A stretch of DNA of 40,899 nt from Gammaproteobacteria bacterium (GTDB lineage Bacteria; Pseudomonadota; Gammaproteobacteria; Pseudomonadales; JAUIET01), in the NCBI GenBank assembly GCA_030431775.1, contig JAUIHW010000035.1, forward strand, positions 1 to 40,899, written 5' to 3'. The position numbers were made by a program, and so were the translations under genes. Shown in pieces: positions 15,284-24,328 of this stretch (position 1 is its first letter; every line of letters begins with the position of its first letter). The notes beneath the pieces are model-generated. The model had not been told where the DNA came from and ran no database searches. It saw only the letters and a program-made list of their open reading frames with translations.

Positions 15284-15301
15284 TACTTGTATAGTCAAGT
15301 A
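15284..15301 (-). promoter_or_regulatory. Putative MarR operator (TACTTG-N6-CAAGTA)
   Basis: A perfect 6-bp inverted repeat, TACTTG (15284-15289) and CAAGTA (15296-15301), in an A+T-rich gap 18-36 bp upstream of the marR start. Reading the minus strand, TTGATA and TAATAT 18 bp apart would form a promoter around it. The position and size fit MarR-family operators; binding is inferred. Confidence 0.5.
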
Positions 15302-15321
15302 TATATCAATATTATAGCCTG

Positions 15322-16545
15322 TCAATGCACAGGCAAAGCCCCCACCAGCCCAAGCACATGACACACCGCGATCAGAACGCCATAGGCCAATACGCAAAGC
15401 AAAAGTGGGTTGCCACCCCACACCCGAAAAACCGGACTGGAAAATTGCTGACGGCTAACCCGGGCAGCTTGTGAGGGTACAATCGTGGCTAGAATCGTGG
15501 CTGCCAGTCCTGCAAAGCCGATGGCATACACGAAACCGTTAGGGAACAACAGGCTGGCCAGCGTCGGTGGTGCAAAGGTCAGAAACGCCGTTTGCAAACG
15601 GCCCTGTGGGGTGTCAGCAAATTTCATTTTATCTGCGATAAAATCAAACAAGCCCAACGCGGCGCCCATGAATGAACTAATGACTGCAAAGTTGGCGAAG
15701 GCGTTCAGCGCAGTTAGTACCAGGGAATTATCACTTTGTCGGCTCATCGCCTCCACCATAGGCCCGATGTTTGCGCCTTGCCGAACCACTTCTTCCATAT
15801 CCGCGCGGGTGAGTTGCCCAAGAGTAGTCGCCAACCAAACAATATAAACCGTTAGTGCAGCCAGGGATCCGCCAATAATCGCCTGCAAAATCACAGCCGG
15901 TTCTTTACCGTAGTACTTCACCAGGCTGGGAATACTGCTGTGAAAACCGAAGGAAGTAAGGTAAACAGGCAATGTCGCTAAAGCAAACACCCCGTACTCC
16001 ACTCTGGTTTCCAGCAGCAAGTCGGGTTCAATGCCGGCTGCCAGTTGGCTAATCGAATAAACAAAGGTAAGTATCATCGCGGCAAGCAATACCGTGCACA
16101 GGCGGCCTACCGCTTTGGTGCTCAGCCAGACGCAGGCCGCAATCATCAGCGCGAACAGTGCGCCGCTAGGCGCTTGCGGCAGATCTATCGCGAATACCCG
16201 TCCAAGCGAGTGCGACACAATAGAACCGCCACCACTGATAAACGCATACGACAGAATGTACAACACAAATAAAAACGAGAGATTGTTCAGCAGATTCCAC
16301 TTCGGGCCCAAGGTGGAGCCAATAAACGTGTCAAAGCTGGAGCCGGCTGGATAATGCAGATTAACTTCCAGAATCAGCAAGCCGGCGTGCAGCATGCAGA
16401 CCCAGGTCAATAGCAGGCAGGCAACTGCCCAGGGAAAGCCCATGCCGGCGGAGACAATGGGCAGAGAGAACATGCCGGCGCCCACCGCGGTTCCCGCGAT
16501 GATGGCCGCGCCGGCAAGGGCGGACCGCTTGGAGGTTTCGCTGAT
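15322..16545 (-). CDS. Aromatic amino acid permease (HAAAP family, TyrP/Mtr-like) with non-standard start
   Basis: About eleven hydrophobic helices; the first begins AAIIAGTAVGAGMFSLPIV, the signature of tyrosine/tryptophan-specific proton symporters. The frame has no ATG, GTG or TTG before a GTG at 16485, which lies inside helix 1 and cannot be the real start. Extending upstream, the frame is open to a TAG about 60 bp further on. The natural place for a start is an ATC at 16545-16543 that overlaps the stop of the TonB receptor gene as TAATC, exactly where a coupled TAATG would be expected. From there the protein is 407 residues, the family norm. Either translation begins at AUC, or a point change or sequencing error has hit the start codon. 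Being behind the receptor gene, it probably imports what the receptor brings in. Confidence 0.8.
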   Translation of the reverse strand: MSETSKRSALAGAAIIAGTAVGAGMFSLPIVSAGMGFPWAVACLLLTWVCMLHAGLLILEVNLHYPAGSSFDTFIGSTLGPKWNLLNNLSFLFVLYILSYAFISGGGSIVSHSLGRVFAIDLPQAPSGALFALMIAACVWLSTKAVGRLCTVLLAAMILTFVYSISQLAAGIEPDLLLETRVEYGVFALATLPVYLTSFGFHSSIPSLVKYYGKEPAVILQAIIGGSLAALTVYIVWLATTLGQLTRADMEEVVRQGANIGPMVEAMSRQSDNSLVLTALNAFANFAVISSFMGAALGLFDFIADKMKFADTPQGRLQTAFLTFAPPTLASLLFPNGFVYAIGFAGLAATILATIVPSQAARVSRQQFSSPVFRVWGGNPLLLCVLAYGVLIAVCHVLGLVGALPVH

Positions 16546-18968
16546 TAGAACGAGTAGCTGGCGCTGGCCCCGATAATTCTCGGATGCGGACGCAAGCGAA
16601 TACCACTAACTCCGAAATTTTCCTGCGTACCCGTGTAATACTCTTCGTCGGCAAGGTTCTGCGCATAGATCGAGAAGCGCCAGTTTTCCATGTCATAACC
16701 GGCCCGCAGGTTGACCAGATCATAATCCGGGCTGCGGTACGGGAACTCGTCCGGTGCGTTTCTGGCCAGGCCGCTGTTTGGCGACGGGCCATTGGTCTGC
16801 CGGTTGGTCAGGCCTTCGATGTCGGAATACTGCCCATCACGATGAATAAACTCCACGCGTACCCAGGCTTCGTTGGACGCCACCGGCCAGCGGTATTCGC
16901 CGGTCAGGTTCCAGGTCAGCTCGGGCGATTTGGGAATCTCCAGACCGATCAGATCCACAATGAAGCCACCGGTGATTTCCGCCTGGGTGTTGCTGGTAAT
17001 TTCGGTATCCAGAATACCAATCCCACCGGCAATCGTCAGCCCTTCAGTAACCGCCGCGAGGAATTCCACTTCCAGCCCGCTGGCTTCGGCCTCGGCGATA
17101 TTGATGGTCTGCTCAAAGTTGGACGACAGGTCACCCGGCACCAGGAAGCGGAAGGCTTCGAATTGCAGGTCTTCCCAATCCATCATAAATGCCGACGCGT
17201 TCAGGCGCAGCCGGTTATCCAACAGCTCAGATTTGATGCCAATCTCGTAGTTACGGTTGGTTTCTTCACCATAAGGTACGTTGATGGCGTCATCGTTGAA
17301 GTTACCCACGCTGTTTCCGCCGGCTTTGTAGCCTTCGGAGTAGGTAAAGTATGTGCTGACGTTATCATTGATTTGATAGCGCAACACAAAGCGTGGTGAA
17401 AAGTTGGTGAAGTCAGAGCTGGCATTTGACGGCTGACGGGCGAAGTTGTCAAAGCTTGGGAAGAACGCCGGGTCGCCGGGGCCACAGCCACAGGTCGGCG
17501 CGATACCAAAGCCCTGGAACTCGTTCAGCACATCGTCGCGCGTATAGCGGGCGCCAACGACAACGTCCAACGATTCATTGATGTGGAAGGTGTAGTCAGC
17601 AAAGATCGCGAAGCTTTCCACTTCGAAATTCTTGTCGTTGAGAGCCAGACCAAGCCCCAACGGGAATGGTGGCAGCACCCCTACTCCGTTGATGGTCGCA
17701 GTCGCCTGCGTGGACACGGTAACGGCGTTGCTCTGCTCCTGCTCATCCTCGGCGTACAACAGACCCACAATCAAATCATTCTGATCGGTGCTGTACTCCA
17801 GGCGCAGTTCGGTACTCCAGGAAAAGCCCTCGTACAGATTGGTGCGGAACAGGGCATCCATTCCTCCGACCAGGTCGTTATCAAACAGGCGGTCGAGTTC
17901 CGCGTCGATAAACCCGGTGATGGACTTCAGAGTCAGGGAATCGTTGAACTGATGAGTAATCGACACAATACCAATCGTGGCCTCGTTCTTGGTGTGCTCA
18001 TTCAGGTCATGGCTGAGCTGACTACGATTGTTCGGCCAGAAGCCGGTACCCGGGTCCTGTGCCTGGGTGATCCCAAAGGTGTCGATGGAATCAAGGTCTA
18101 AACGCCCGGAAGGCACATTTTCATCTGTTCCCTGGTCATCTTCCGAGTAGATTAATGTGGTCGCGATATTGGTTGCGTCGCTCACATCCCATGAGGTATT
18201 CAAACGGAACATCAGAGCATCACGCTCACTGCCGTCTGCACCATTGGGGGTAAAACCGTTCTCGACGGAGGCCGGGCAGCTTGCAGCCGAGGCACCAGCG
18301 GCACAGGCGTTTTCCACATAGCCGTCGCTGTCTTCATAAAACAGCACACCGCGGGCACGGAAGGTATCTGAAATCGGAATATTCAAAATGCCGGTTACAC
18401 TGTATTGCTCACCGGCACCGTCTATGTCCTCTAGGGTAACGCCGATCTCTCCTTCAAATTCATCGGTAGGTTTTTTGGTGGTGAGGTTAAGCGCCCCGCC
18501 CACGGCGTTGCGACCAAAGTAGGTGCCCTGCGGCCCACGCAGCACTTCCACCCGTTCCATATCGGGCAACTGCGGGTTTGCAACCTGGTTTGGAACAGAC
18601 GCAATACTGAAGTCATCCAGGTAAATGCCAATCGAGTTAATAAAGGCGTTTTCGCCAGACACCAGGTTGTTCACCCCGCGAATAGCAATGCCCAGACCGC
18701 GTGAACCGGTCTGCCCGTCTTCAGTAAAACTGACATTAGGTGTTAGAGCCAGGTATTCGGTTGCTGAACGAATATTGGCTTTCTGCAGGAAATCACCCGT
18801 ATAGGCGGAGACACTGATCGGTACATCCTGCAGGCTTTGCTCACGGCGCTGAGCGGTAATCACCACCTCTTCTAACACCGCTGATTGTTGGGCAAATACG
18901 GGCGTGCCATACAGCGCCGGTAGCGTTGCTGCCAGTGCCAACGAACCATTAACCACTTTATTCTTCAT
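16545..18968 (-). CDS. TonB-dependent outer-membrane receptor
   Basis: 807 residues. There is a signal peptide (to about residue 26, ending VFAQQ), a TonB-box-like region LEEVVITAQRREQSLQDVP (about 32-50), a plug domain with the LRGPQGTYFGRNAVGGALN motif near residue 140, and a long beta-barrel ending in the aromatic terminal strand SASYSF. Receptors of this type import siderophores, vitamins, sugars or other substrates too large for porins. No iron-related gene is next to it; the coupled amino-acid-type permease and the MarR regulator downstream suggest an organic nutrient. The start has GAGGA seven bases upstream and a recognisable promoter. Family confidence is high; the substrate is unknown. 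Confidence 0.93.
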   Translation of the reverse strand: MKNKVVNGSLALAATLPALYGTPVFAQQSAVLEEVVITAQRREQSLQDVPISVSAYTGDFLQKANIRSATEYLALTPNVSFTEDGQTGSRGLGIAIRGVNNLVSGENAFINSIGIYLDDFSIASVPNQVANPQLPDMERVEVLRGPQGTYFGRNAVGGALNLTTKKPTDEFEGEIGVTLEDIDGAGEQYSVTGILNIPISDTFRARGVLFYEDSDGYVENACAAGASAASCPASVENGFTPNGADGSERDALMFRLNTSWDVSDATNIATTLIYSEDDQGTDENVPSGRLDLDSIDTFGITQAQDPGTGFWPNNRSQLSHDLNEHTKNEATIGIVSITHQFNDSLTLKSITGFIDAELDRLFDNDLVGGMDALFRTNLYEGFSWSTELRLEYSTDQNDLIVGLLYAEDEQEQSNAVTVSTQATATINGVGVLPPFPLGLGLALNDKNFEVESFAIFADYTFHINESLDVVVGARYTRDDVLNEFQGFGIAPTCGCGPGDPAFFPSFDNFARQPSNASSDFTNFSPRFVLRYQINDNVSTYFTYSEGYKAGGNSVGNFNDDAINVPYGEETNRNYEIGIKSELLDNRLRLNASAFMMDWEDLQFEAFRFLVPGDLSSNFEQTINIAEAEASGLEVEFLAAVTEGLTIAGGIGILDTEITSNTQAEITGGFIVDLIGLEIPKSPELTWNLTGEYRWPVASNEAWVRVEFIHRDGQYSDIEGLTNRQTNGPSPNSGLARNAPDEFPYRSPDYDLVNLRAGYDMENWRFSIYAQNLADEEYYTGTQENFGVSGIRLRPHPRIIGASASYSF

Positions 18969-19010
18969 AACGTTATCCTCGTGAAAGACGGCGGTAGGTT
19001 ATTGGGCGGT

Positions 19011-19040
19011 ATCATAGTATAATGAAAAAGGTGGAATCAA
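19011..19040 (-). promoter_or_regulatory. Promoter of the TonB-dependent receptor
   Basis: On the minus strand, TTGATT (19040-19035) and TATGAT (19016-19011) are separated by 18 bp, about 43 bp before the receptor start. The rest of the gap to the DUF819 gene (19041-19269) is A+T-rich and shows no gene or clear hairpin. Confidence 0.55.
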
Positions 19041-19269
19041 GCGTTTAATGTGATCATTCATGCTCAAATTACGCTCAAGCACAAAACCAAGCCGAAGCCG
19101 CTTTATTTAAAAATACCCTTTATAATTCAAAAACTTGAGACCTTATCAGTACGCGCGATACGCTCGTATGGGTATTATTTAACCTTTTCCCCCAAACTAA
19201 TACCCGCTTGCCAGCCCACCAATGATGGGATTTAATGCGATCACGAATGGCGAAATCCAGAAAATCATA

Positions 19270-20403
19270 ATGACCTTAATAAGCGCTGACCACACTTTCG
19301 CGATGATCGCAGTTATTTTCGGTCTGGCCTGGTTCGGGTTTTGGGTAGACCAGCACCCTATCGGCAAAAAGACATCTGGTGTGGTCTGGGTATTAGTGCT
19401 CGCCATGCTCCTGTCAAACACCGGGATCATTCCATTTGAAGCACCAGCCTATGACTTCGTAGGCGGTTCATTGGTGCCACTGGCAATTCCTTTGTTACTG
19501 TTCAAGGCCGATCTGCGAAAAATTTTTCGGGAAAGCGGCCCGGTGATGATTACCTTTTGTGTCGCGGCGCTGGCTACCACCGTGGGCGCGGTGGCAGGTT
19601 TTTACTTGTTGGACCTCGGTGAGATCGGGCCCAAGGTGGCGGGTGTGTACACCGGCGGCTGGATTGGTGGCGCTGTCAATTTTCTGGCCGTATCGCAGGC
19701 TGTGGAAATGACCGATGAGCAGTTCACGGTCGCCATCAGCGCCAGCAGTGTGGTCAGCATCTCAGCGCTGATGCTGTTAATGCTGATTCCAAGCTGGCAG
19801 TGGGCAAGCCGCTGGGTGGGCTATCAGCACGGGGGTTCCGCACCCAGCCACCCTGCCCAGACCGACAGCGTGGAAGCAGCAACTGAATTGCATTTAACCC
19901 ATATCAGTGGCGCCATTGCGCTGAGCTGTGTTATCTGTGCCGTCGCCGACTGGTTCGGCGCGTGGCTGGGCCTTGAACGCTACAACATATTATTCATCAC
20001 TATTCTCACTATTGTGGTCGCCAATACCTTTCCTAGGCTGCTGGACCGCTTAAACGGTGAGTTTGAACTGGGCATGCTTTTCATGTATCTGTTTTTTGCA
20101 GTGGTCGGCGCGGGTACCAACGCAATTGCATTCCTGGACTCCGCATTGATTCTATTTGTCTATGGCATGCTGATTATCCTGATTCATCTGGTGCTTGTAC
20201 TTTCGGCCGCAAGATTCATGAAGGTTGACCTGGCTGAGGCAGTAGTCGCCTCCGGGGCGGCTCTTGTAGGGCCCGCACCAACCGCCGCCATCGCCATTTC
20301 GCATGGCTGGCGAGAGCTGATTACCCCCGGGATCATGTGTGGTATTTTCGGCTATGTGATTGCCAATTTTATCGGTGTATCGGTCTCTCATTTCCTCAGC
20401 TGA
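19270..20403 (+). CDS. DUF819 family integral membrane protein
   Basis: 377 residues with ten or more hydrophobic helices. Family marks are TLISADHTFAMIAVIFGLAWFG at the N-terminus, the GGSLVPLAIPLLLFKADLR region, VYTGGWIGGAVNFLAVS, and ASGAALVGPAPTAAIA near the C-terminus. The DUF819 family is uncharacterised; its fold is probably transporter-like. ATG 19270 is preferred over ATGs at 19222/19225 because it gives the typical N-terminus; no good ribosome-binding site supports any of the three. The next gene, an MFS pump, starts 1 bp after its stop. Function is unknown. Confidence 0.82.
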   Translation: MTLISADHTFAMIAVIFGLAWFGFWVDQHPIGKKTSGVVWVLVLAMLLSNTGIIPFEAPAYDFVGGSLVPLAIPLLLFKADLRKIFRESGPVMITFCVAALATTVGAVAGFYLLDLGEIGPKVAGVYTGGWIGGAVNFLAVSQAVEMTDEQFTVAISASSVVSISALMLLMLIPSWQWASRWVGYQHGGSAPSHPAQTDSVEAATELHLTHISGAIALSCVICAVADWFGAWLGLERYNILFITILTIVVANTFPRLLDRLNGEFELGMLFMYLFFAVVGAGTNAIAFLDSALILFVYGMLIILIHLVLVLSAARFMKVDLAEAVVASGAALVGPAPTAAIAISHGWRELITPGIMCGIFGYVIANFIGVSVSHFLS

Positions 20404-20404
20404 T

Positions 20405-21628
20405 TTGAACAAGCTAACCACACCAGCAAATGACTCACCACTCAGTGTTCGGCCTCGCCTGTATTTGCTGCTGGCTTGCGCTGCCTGTTTCGCCCCACTG
20501 TCCATCGACCTGCTGATTCCGGCATTACCGCAGCTGAGCCAACAACTTGGCTCGAGCGCCAGCAAGACCCAAATCGCCATTTTCAGCTTTATTGCCGGCT
20601 ACGGTATCGCACCGTTTTTCTGGGGTCGGCTGTCTGATCTCTATGGTCGCCGCCCCTTACTACTGTTAGGTCTGGCAAGTTACACGGTCAGTAGCATTCT
20701 CTGTTCGCTTATCGACAATTTTCTCGCACTGGCGGCCGCCCGCTTCATACAGGGCTTCAGTGCGGCCGCCGGCATAGTTATCAGCCGGGCTCTGTTGCGG
20801 GACGTCTACGGGCCCCGTGGCGCAACCAAAGCCATTTCAACTCTGTACCTGTTTGTTGCCGCTTTGCCCATTCTGATTCCAGCCGCCGGCGGGGCCTTGG
20901 CTTCGCGGGTCGACTGGCCGTTTTTGTTCCTGATCATGGGGGCTGTTGGCGCCCTGTCATTTGCATTTGCTGTACTTATTCTTCCAGAAACCGCGCCCGC
21001 CAGGATGCAGCCCGCGGCAGCGCCTCTGGCCCGGCGAATCGGCAGTTGGGAGATTCTCAGCCACCCGGCATTTCTTGCCAACGCACTGACCAATATGTTG
21101 GCAATGACCGCCACCGTATTATTTATTTCCAACTTCGCTTATTTTGGTGAACAGGTTTATGGGTTTAACCCACAGCACAACGGTTTTATCCTGGCAACCT
21201 ATAACATCGCCATTGCCGCTGGCATTACGCTGGTACGTTTATTGGTGCCTCGTTTGGGCGTGGTGCATTCACTACTGGTTGGTACGATATCATTATCTAC
21301 CGGCTGGCTGATCGTGTGCATCCTTAACAACGGCACCATGGCAACGGCAAGCAGTTTATTGTGGCCTTTACTGCTGGCCAGCTTCGGCCACGGCATCATC
21401 ATGGCCCTGTCCCCCGGGCAGGCGCTGGTTCCATTCACCCACGCCGCTGGCACGGCCTCCGCCTGGTACGGTTGCATTCAATCCGTTGGCGCGGCCCTGA
21501 TCAGTTACCTGCTGGCTGGGTTTGTATCAAGCTCACCCGCAGTGCTCAGCCATAGCATATTCATCTGCGCACTACTGAGCGCACTGTGTGCAATCCCTAT
21601 TCTGAGAGAACAGTCGCGCCAGCAGTAG
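20405..21628 (+). CDS. Bcr/CflA family MFS multidrug efflux transporter
   Basis: 407 residues and 12 hydrophobic helices. The N-terminal region CFAPLSIDLLIPALPQL and the loop motif GRLSDLYGRRPLLLLG (about 78-93) are typical of Bcr/CflA proteins, drug:proton antiporters of the inner membrane. All candidate starts are weak: TTG 20405, GTG 20375 and TTG 20360. I take the TTG at 20405, just after the DUF819 stop at 20403, because it avoids a 44-bp overlap and gives the usual short N-terminus. It is probably cotranscribed with the DUF819 gene. It is convergent with the GntR regulator gene, the two stops being 2 bp apart. The substrate is unknown. Confidence 0.88.
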   Translation: MNKLTTPANDSPLSVRPRLYLLLACAACFAPLSIDLLIPALPQLSQQLGSSASKTQIAIFSFIAGYGIAPFFWGRLSDLYGRRPLLLLGLASYTVSSILCSLIDNFLALAAARFIQGFSAAAGIVISRALLRDVYGPRGATKAISTLYLFVAALPILIPAAGGALASRVDWPFLFLIMGAVGALSFAFAVLILPETAPARMQPAAAPLARRIGSWEILSHPAFLANALTNMLAMTATVLFISNFAYFGEQVYGFNPQHNGFILATYNIAIAAGITLVRLLVPRLGVVHSLLVGTISLSTGWLIVCILNNGTMATASSLLWPLLLASFGHGIIMALSPGQALVPFTHAAGTASAWYGCIQSVGAALISYLLAGFVSSSPAVLSHSIFICALLSALCAIPILREQSRQQ

Positions 21629-21629
21629 G

Positions 21630-22349
21630 CTAATCGGCCTGCCTGGCCTGCATAACATCCCGATTGATCGCCAACATTTCATTAGTCAGCGCCATGGCCT
21701 TGTCACCGTCACCAGACGCTATCGCCCAGGCCAGGTCGCGATGCCGTTGCAAATCATCTTCCGCGAGCTGCGCATCCTCCTGAACAATAAAAAAATGCGC
21801 CCGTAAATAGGTACTGACGGCGTGTTTGAAGTTAGTCAACACAACGTTGTGGGTGGCTTTCAAAATGGCCGAATGAAAAGCAATGTCGGCCTCCATTCGC
21901 TGCAGGCTGTCATTACTGGCGGCGTCCATTTGCTCAAACAAGGCCATAATTTCGGCAACATCCTCGCGGGTGGCGCGCTCTGCTGCAAGTTTCGCCGCCA
22001 TGGGTTCGATGATATGGCGCATTTCGGTGATATCCAACATGAATTGCACGCTGGCAGTCGCCGGGTCAGCGTGCCACTCCAATACATCCGGGTCCAGCAT
22101 ATTCCAGTCTTCCCGCGGCCGCACCCGGGTACCGCTGCGCGGTGCTGTTTTCAGCAAGCCTTTACCGGACAACACTTTGACGGCCTCTCTCAGCGCATTG
22201 CGCCCCACACCAAGCTGGTCCGCTAGATCTTGCTCAACCGGCAACGTAGCGCCGACTGCGAATTGTTTACCGACAATTTTCTTACCCAGCGTGGCGACCG
22301 CGGCCGCCACCTGCCCGCGAGCGGATATTTTTACATTGCTGCTAGTCAT
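21630..22349 (-). CDS. GntR-family regulator with FCD domain (DgoR/FadR-like)
   Basis: 239 residues. The N-terminal winged helix is GntR type (LPVEQDLADQLGVGRNALREAVK, about 37-59), with the WNMLDPDVLEW linker typical of sugar-acid regulators such as DgoR. The C-terminal FCD helical bundle keeps the ligand/metal residues: Asp in LDITEMRHIIEP, His in ADIAFHSAI, and a histidine near LQRHRDL. It is transcribed away from the eight-gene operon at 22737, so it is the likely repressor of that operon, induced by a substrate or intermediate. The resemblance to DgoR suggests an organic-acid ligand. Confidence 0.88.
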   Translation of the reverse strand: MTSSNVKISARGQVAAAVATLGKKIVGKQFAVGATLPVEQDLADQLGVGRNALREAVKVLSGKGLLKTAPRSGTRVRPREDWNMLDPDVLEWHADPATASVQFMLDITEMRHIIEPMAAKLAAERATREDVAEIMALFEQMDAASNDSLQRMEADIAFHSAILKATHNVVLTNFKHAVSTYLRAHFFIVQEDAQLAEDDLQRHRDLAWAIASGDGDKAMALTNEMLAINRDVMQARQAD

Positions 22350-22631
22350 TAATTAAACCGTGCGGAAGCGCTTACAAGCCCATTTATCAAGAGATGCAGT
22401 TTAACAAATCATGGGGCTATTATATGTAAGCATAATCTGGCAACTTGCATTGATGGGACTATTAAGCCTCTTTATAGCTCTCTCAGAACTGTTGATCCTT
22501 AACCAAGCTGCCGCACATCGCCCTTTACAGCAACATGACACTGCACCACGACACTGATGATAAACCTGCTGTAAACAGGCAAGTTGGTGCAGTCGCTTAT
22601 TCATAGGACAAACCGCGACCAAGCACTGGCT

Positions 22632-22671
22632 TTGACGACCAACTTCTTGCCATATCATGGGATTAATGATA
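22632..22671 (+). promoter_or_regulatory. Putative operon promoter with overlapping operator dyad
   Basis: TTGACG (22632-22637) and TATCAT (22653-22658) form a possible promoter, though the 15-bp spacing is short. TATCAT is also the left half of an inverted repeat with ATGATA (22666-22671), seven bases between the halves, so a repressor bound there would cover the -10 box. A similar ATCATGGGG occurs at 22408. The rest of the 387-bp gap between the GntR gene and 22737 shows no gene. The assignment to the GntR regulator is inference. Confidence 0.4.
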
Positions 22672-22736
22672 GCTTACCACTTATTAACTACCCGAATGAT
22701 TCCCCCAAAGAATCTACCTGACTGGAGCATGTGTGC

Positions 22737-24320
22737 ATGGCAGATTACGATGTAATAATCGCCGGCGGCGGTCACAACGCATTGATTTGTGCCTGCGTTT
22801 TGACGCAACACGATTTAAACGTTTTGGTTGTTGAGCGCAACGACTGGGTTGGCGGCGGAGTCATTACACGAGAAGTCACTCTGCCCGGCTTCAAACACGA
22901 CCTGTTTGGCTCGTCGCATGTCTGGATTCACCTCAACCCGGACTTCCAGAAGCTCAAACCCGAGCTTGAAAAATATGGCCTCAAGTACATTTGGTCGGAA
23001 GATCAGATTACCGGACACCCGAATAAATACGAAGGCCCGGGCATTGTCGTATATAAGGACGTAGACAAAACCTGCGCCAGCATCGCCGAGTACTCCAAAG
23101 CAGATGCCCGGCGGTATCGCGAGATCTACGATGAGTTCGGCGAAATTCAGGATGGCGTCATCAAATCCATGTTTTCCCCACCCGCGCCACCCAGTTATCT
23201 TTACCAGGGCCTGGAAAACAACCCCGAAGGCTTACGCCGGCTGCGCGACTACCAGCTCAGTTCACGGCAATTCACGCTGGACAACTTCGAAAACGACCAC
23301 GTCAGGGCGTTTATTCTTGGCTGGGCAATGGCACCTCAGACACTACCGGATCAACTGGGCACGGCGCAGGGTTTCTACGTAATGATTCCAAGTATTCATT
23401 ACTACGGCCAGGCGATTCCCGAAGGCGGCAGCGGAATGCTGTCGGAATCCATGAAGCGCTATATTGAAGCACACGGCGGCACAGTGATGACCGGCGCAAC
23501 GGTGCGCAAATTCCTTGTGGATGGACAAAGTTGCAATGGCATTCGCCTGGAAGATGGTACAGAAATCACCGCCAGCCGCGGAGTGGTCAGCGCGCTGGAC
23601 CCCTACCAGACCTTTCTCCATGGCTTTGATGATGGCGTATTGCCGAGTGATTTTGTTGACCAGGTTCGGCGTTTCACCTTCGGCAATGTCACCATTGCGC
23701 GGGTACACTACGCACTGCATGAAGCGCCACAGTTCAAAGGCCACCCGGACATTGACCAGACAGCATTCCAACGCATGTTCGGCACCATGGCGGATATCGA
23801 TAAGCAGTACAATGAAATGGCTCAGGGCATCGCCCCAAGCGACCCTTTTCTGTGGACGGCCGCCTGGAGCACAATGGACCCAAGCCGCGCGCCTGAAGGC
23901 AAGCACACGCTGATTATGGACACCTTTGTACCGGTGGATCTGGCCAGTGGCGAAGACTGGGAAGCCAAGGCGCCGGACTACATCAACAACACATTGTTAC
24001 CACAACTGCGCAACTACACCACCAACATGTCTGACGACAATATTATGGCGCAATACGTGGAGTCGGGCCCCAGTCTGGCGCGGGCCAATCTGTGTTTTTA
24101 CAAGGGCGTAACCACCGGTGGCGAGAGAACTCTGGCCCAAATGGGCGCGTTTCGGCCGGTGCCTAATTACGCGAACTATCGCGGGCCGTTGAAGAATCTC
24201 TACCTGACCGGCCCGTCCTGCCATCCAGGTGGCGGCATCAGCGGCATGGGAACCATCGCAGCACAGGAAATTCTGCTGGATCTCGGGCTGCGCGATGAAG
24301 ATGATGATTTTGATTTTTAG
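22737..24320 (+). CDS. FAD-dependent oxidoreductase, PYROXD2/phytoene-desaturase-like
   Basis: 527 residues from ATG 22737 (GTG 22731 is in frame two codons earlier), with TGGAG nine bases upstream. The N-terminal FAD loop is IIAGGGHNALICA (about 7-19), followed by VVERNDWVGGGV, the pattern of the phytoene dehydrogenase / amine oxidase superfamily (COG1233). The C-terminal FAD segment is YLTGPSCHPGGGISGMGTIAA. Members desaturate or oxidise C-C and C-N bonds. It is the first gene of the eight-gene run and is followed by the nitrilase 8 bp later. An oxidation that creates the substrate for the nitrilase or amidase step is a plausible order, but nothing in the sequence proves it. Confidence 0.85.
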   Translation: MADYDVIIAGGGHNALICACVLTQHDLNVLVVERNDWVGGGVITREVTLPGFKHDLFGSSHVWIHLNPDFQKLKPELEKYGLKYIWSEDQITGHPNKYEGPGIVVYKDVDKTCASIAEYSKADARRYREIYDEFGEIQDGVIKSMFSPPAPPSYLYQGLENNPEGLRRLRDYQLSSRQFTLDNFENDHVRAFILGWAMAPQTLPDQLGTAQGFYVMIPSIHYYGQAIPEGGSGMLSESMKRYIEAHGGTVMTGATVRKFLVDGQSCNGIRLEDGTEITASRGVVSALDPYQTFLHGFDDGVLPSDFVDQVRRFTFGNVTIARVHYALHEAPQFKGHPDIDQTAFQRMFGTMADIDKQYNEMAQGIAPSDPFLWTAAWSTMDPSRAPEGKHTLIMDTFVPVDLASGEDWEAKAPDYINNTLLPQLRNYTTNMSDDNIMAQYVESGPSLARANLCFYKGVTTGGERTLAQMGAFRPVPNYANYRGPLKNLYLTGPSCHPGGGISGMGTIAAQEILLDLGLRDEDDDFDF

Positions 24321-24328
24321 CGGACAAA

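Noticed and set aside
16584-17399. 271-codon plus-strand frame opposite the TonB receptor
   Set aside because: The minus-strand receptor is continuous from signal peptide to terminal aromatic strand; the opposite frame has no domain features.
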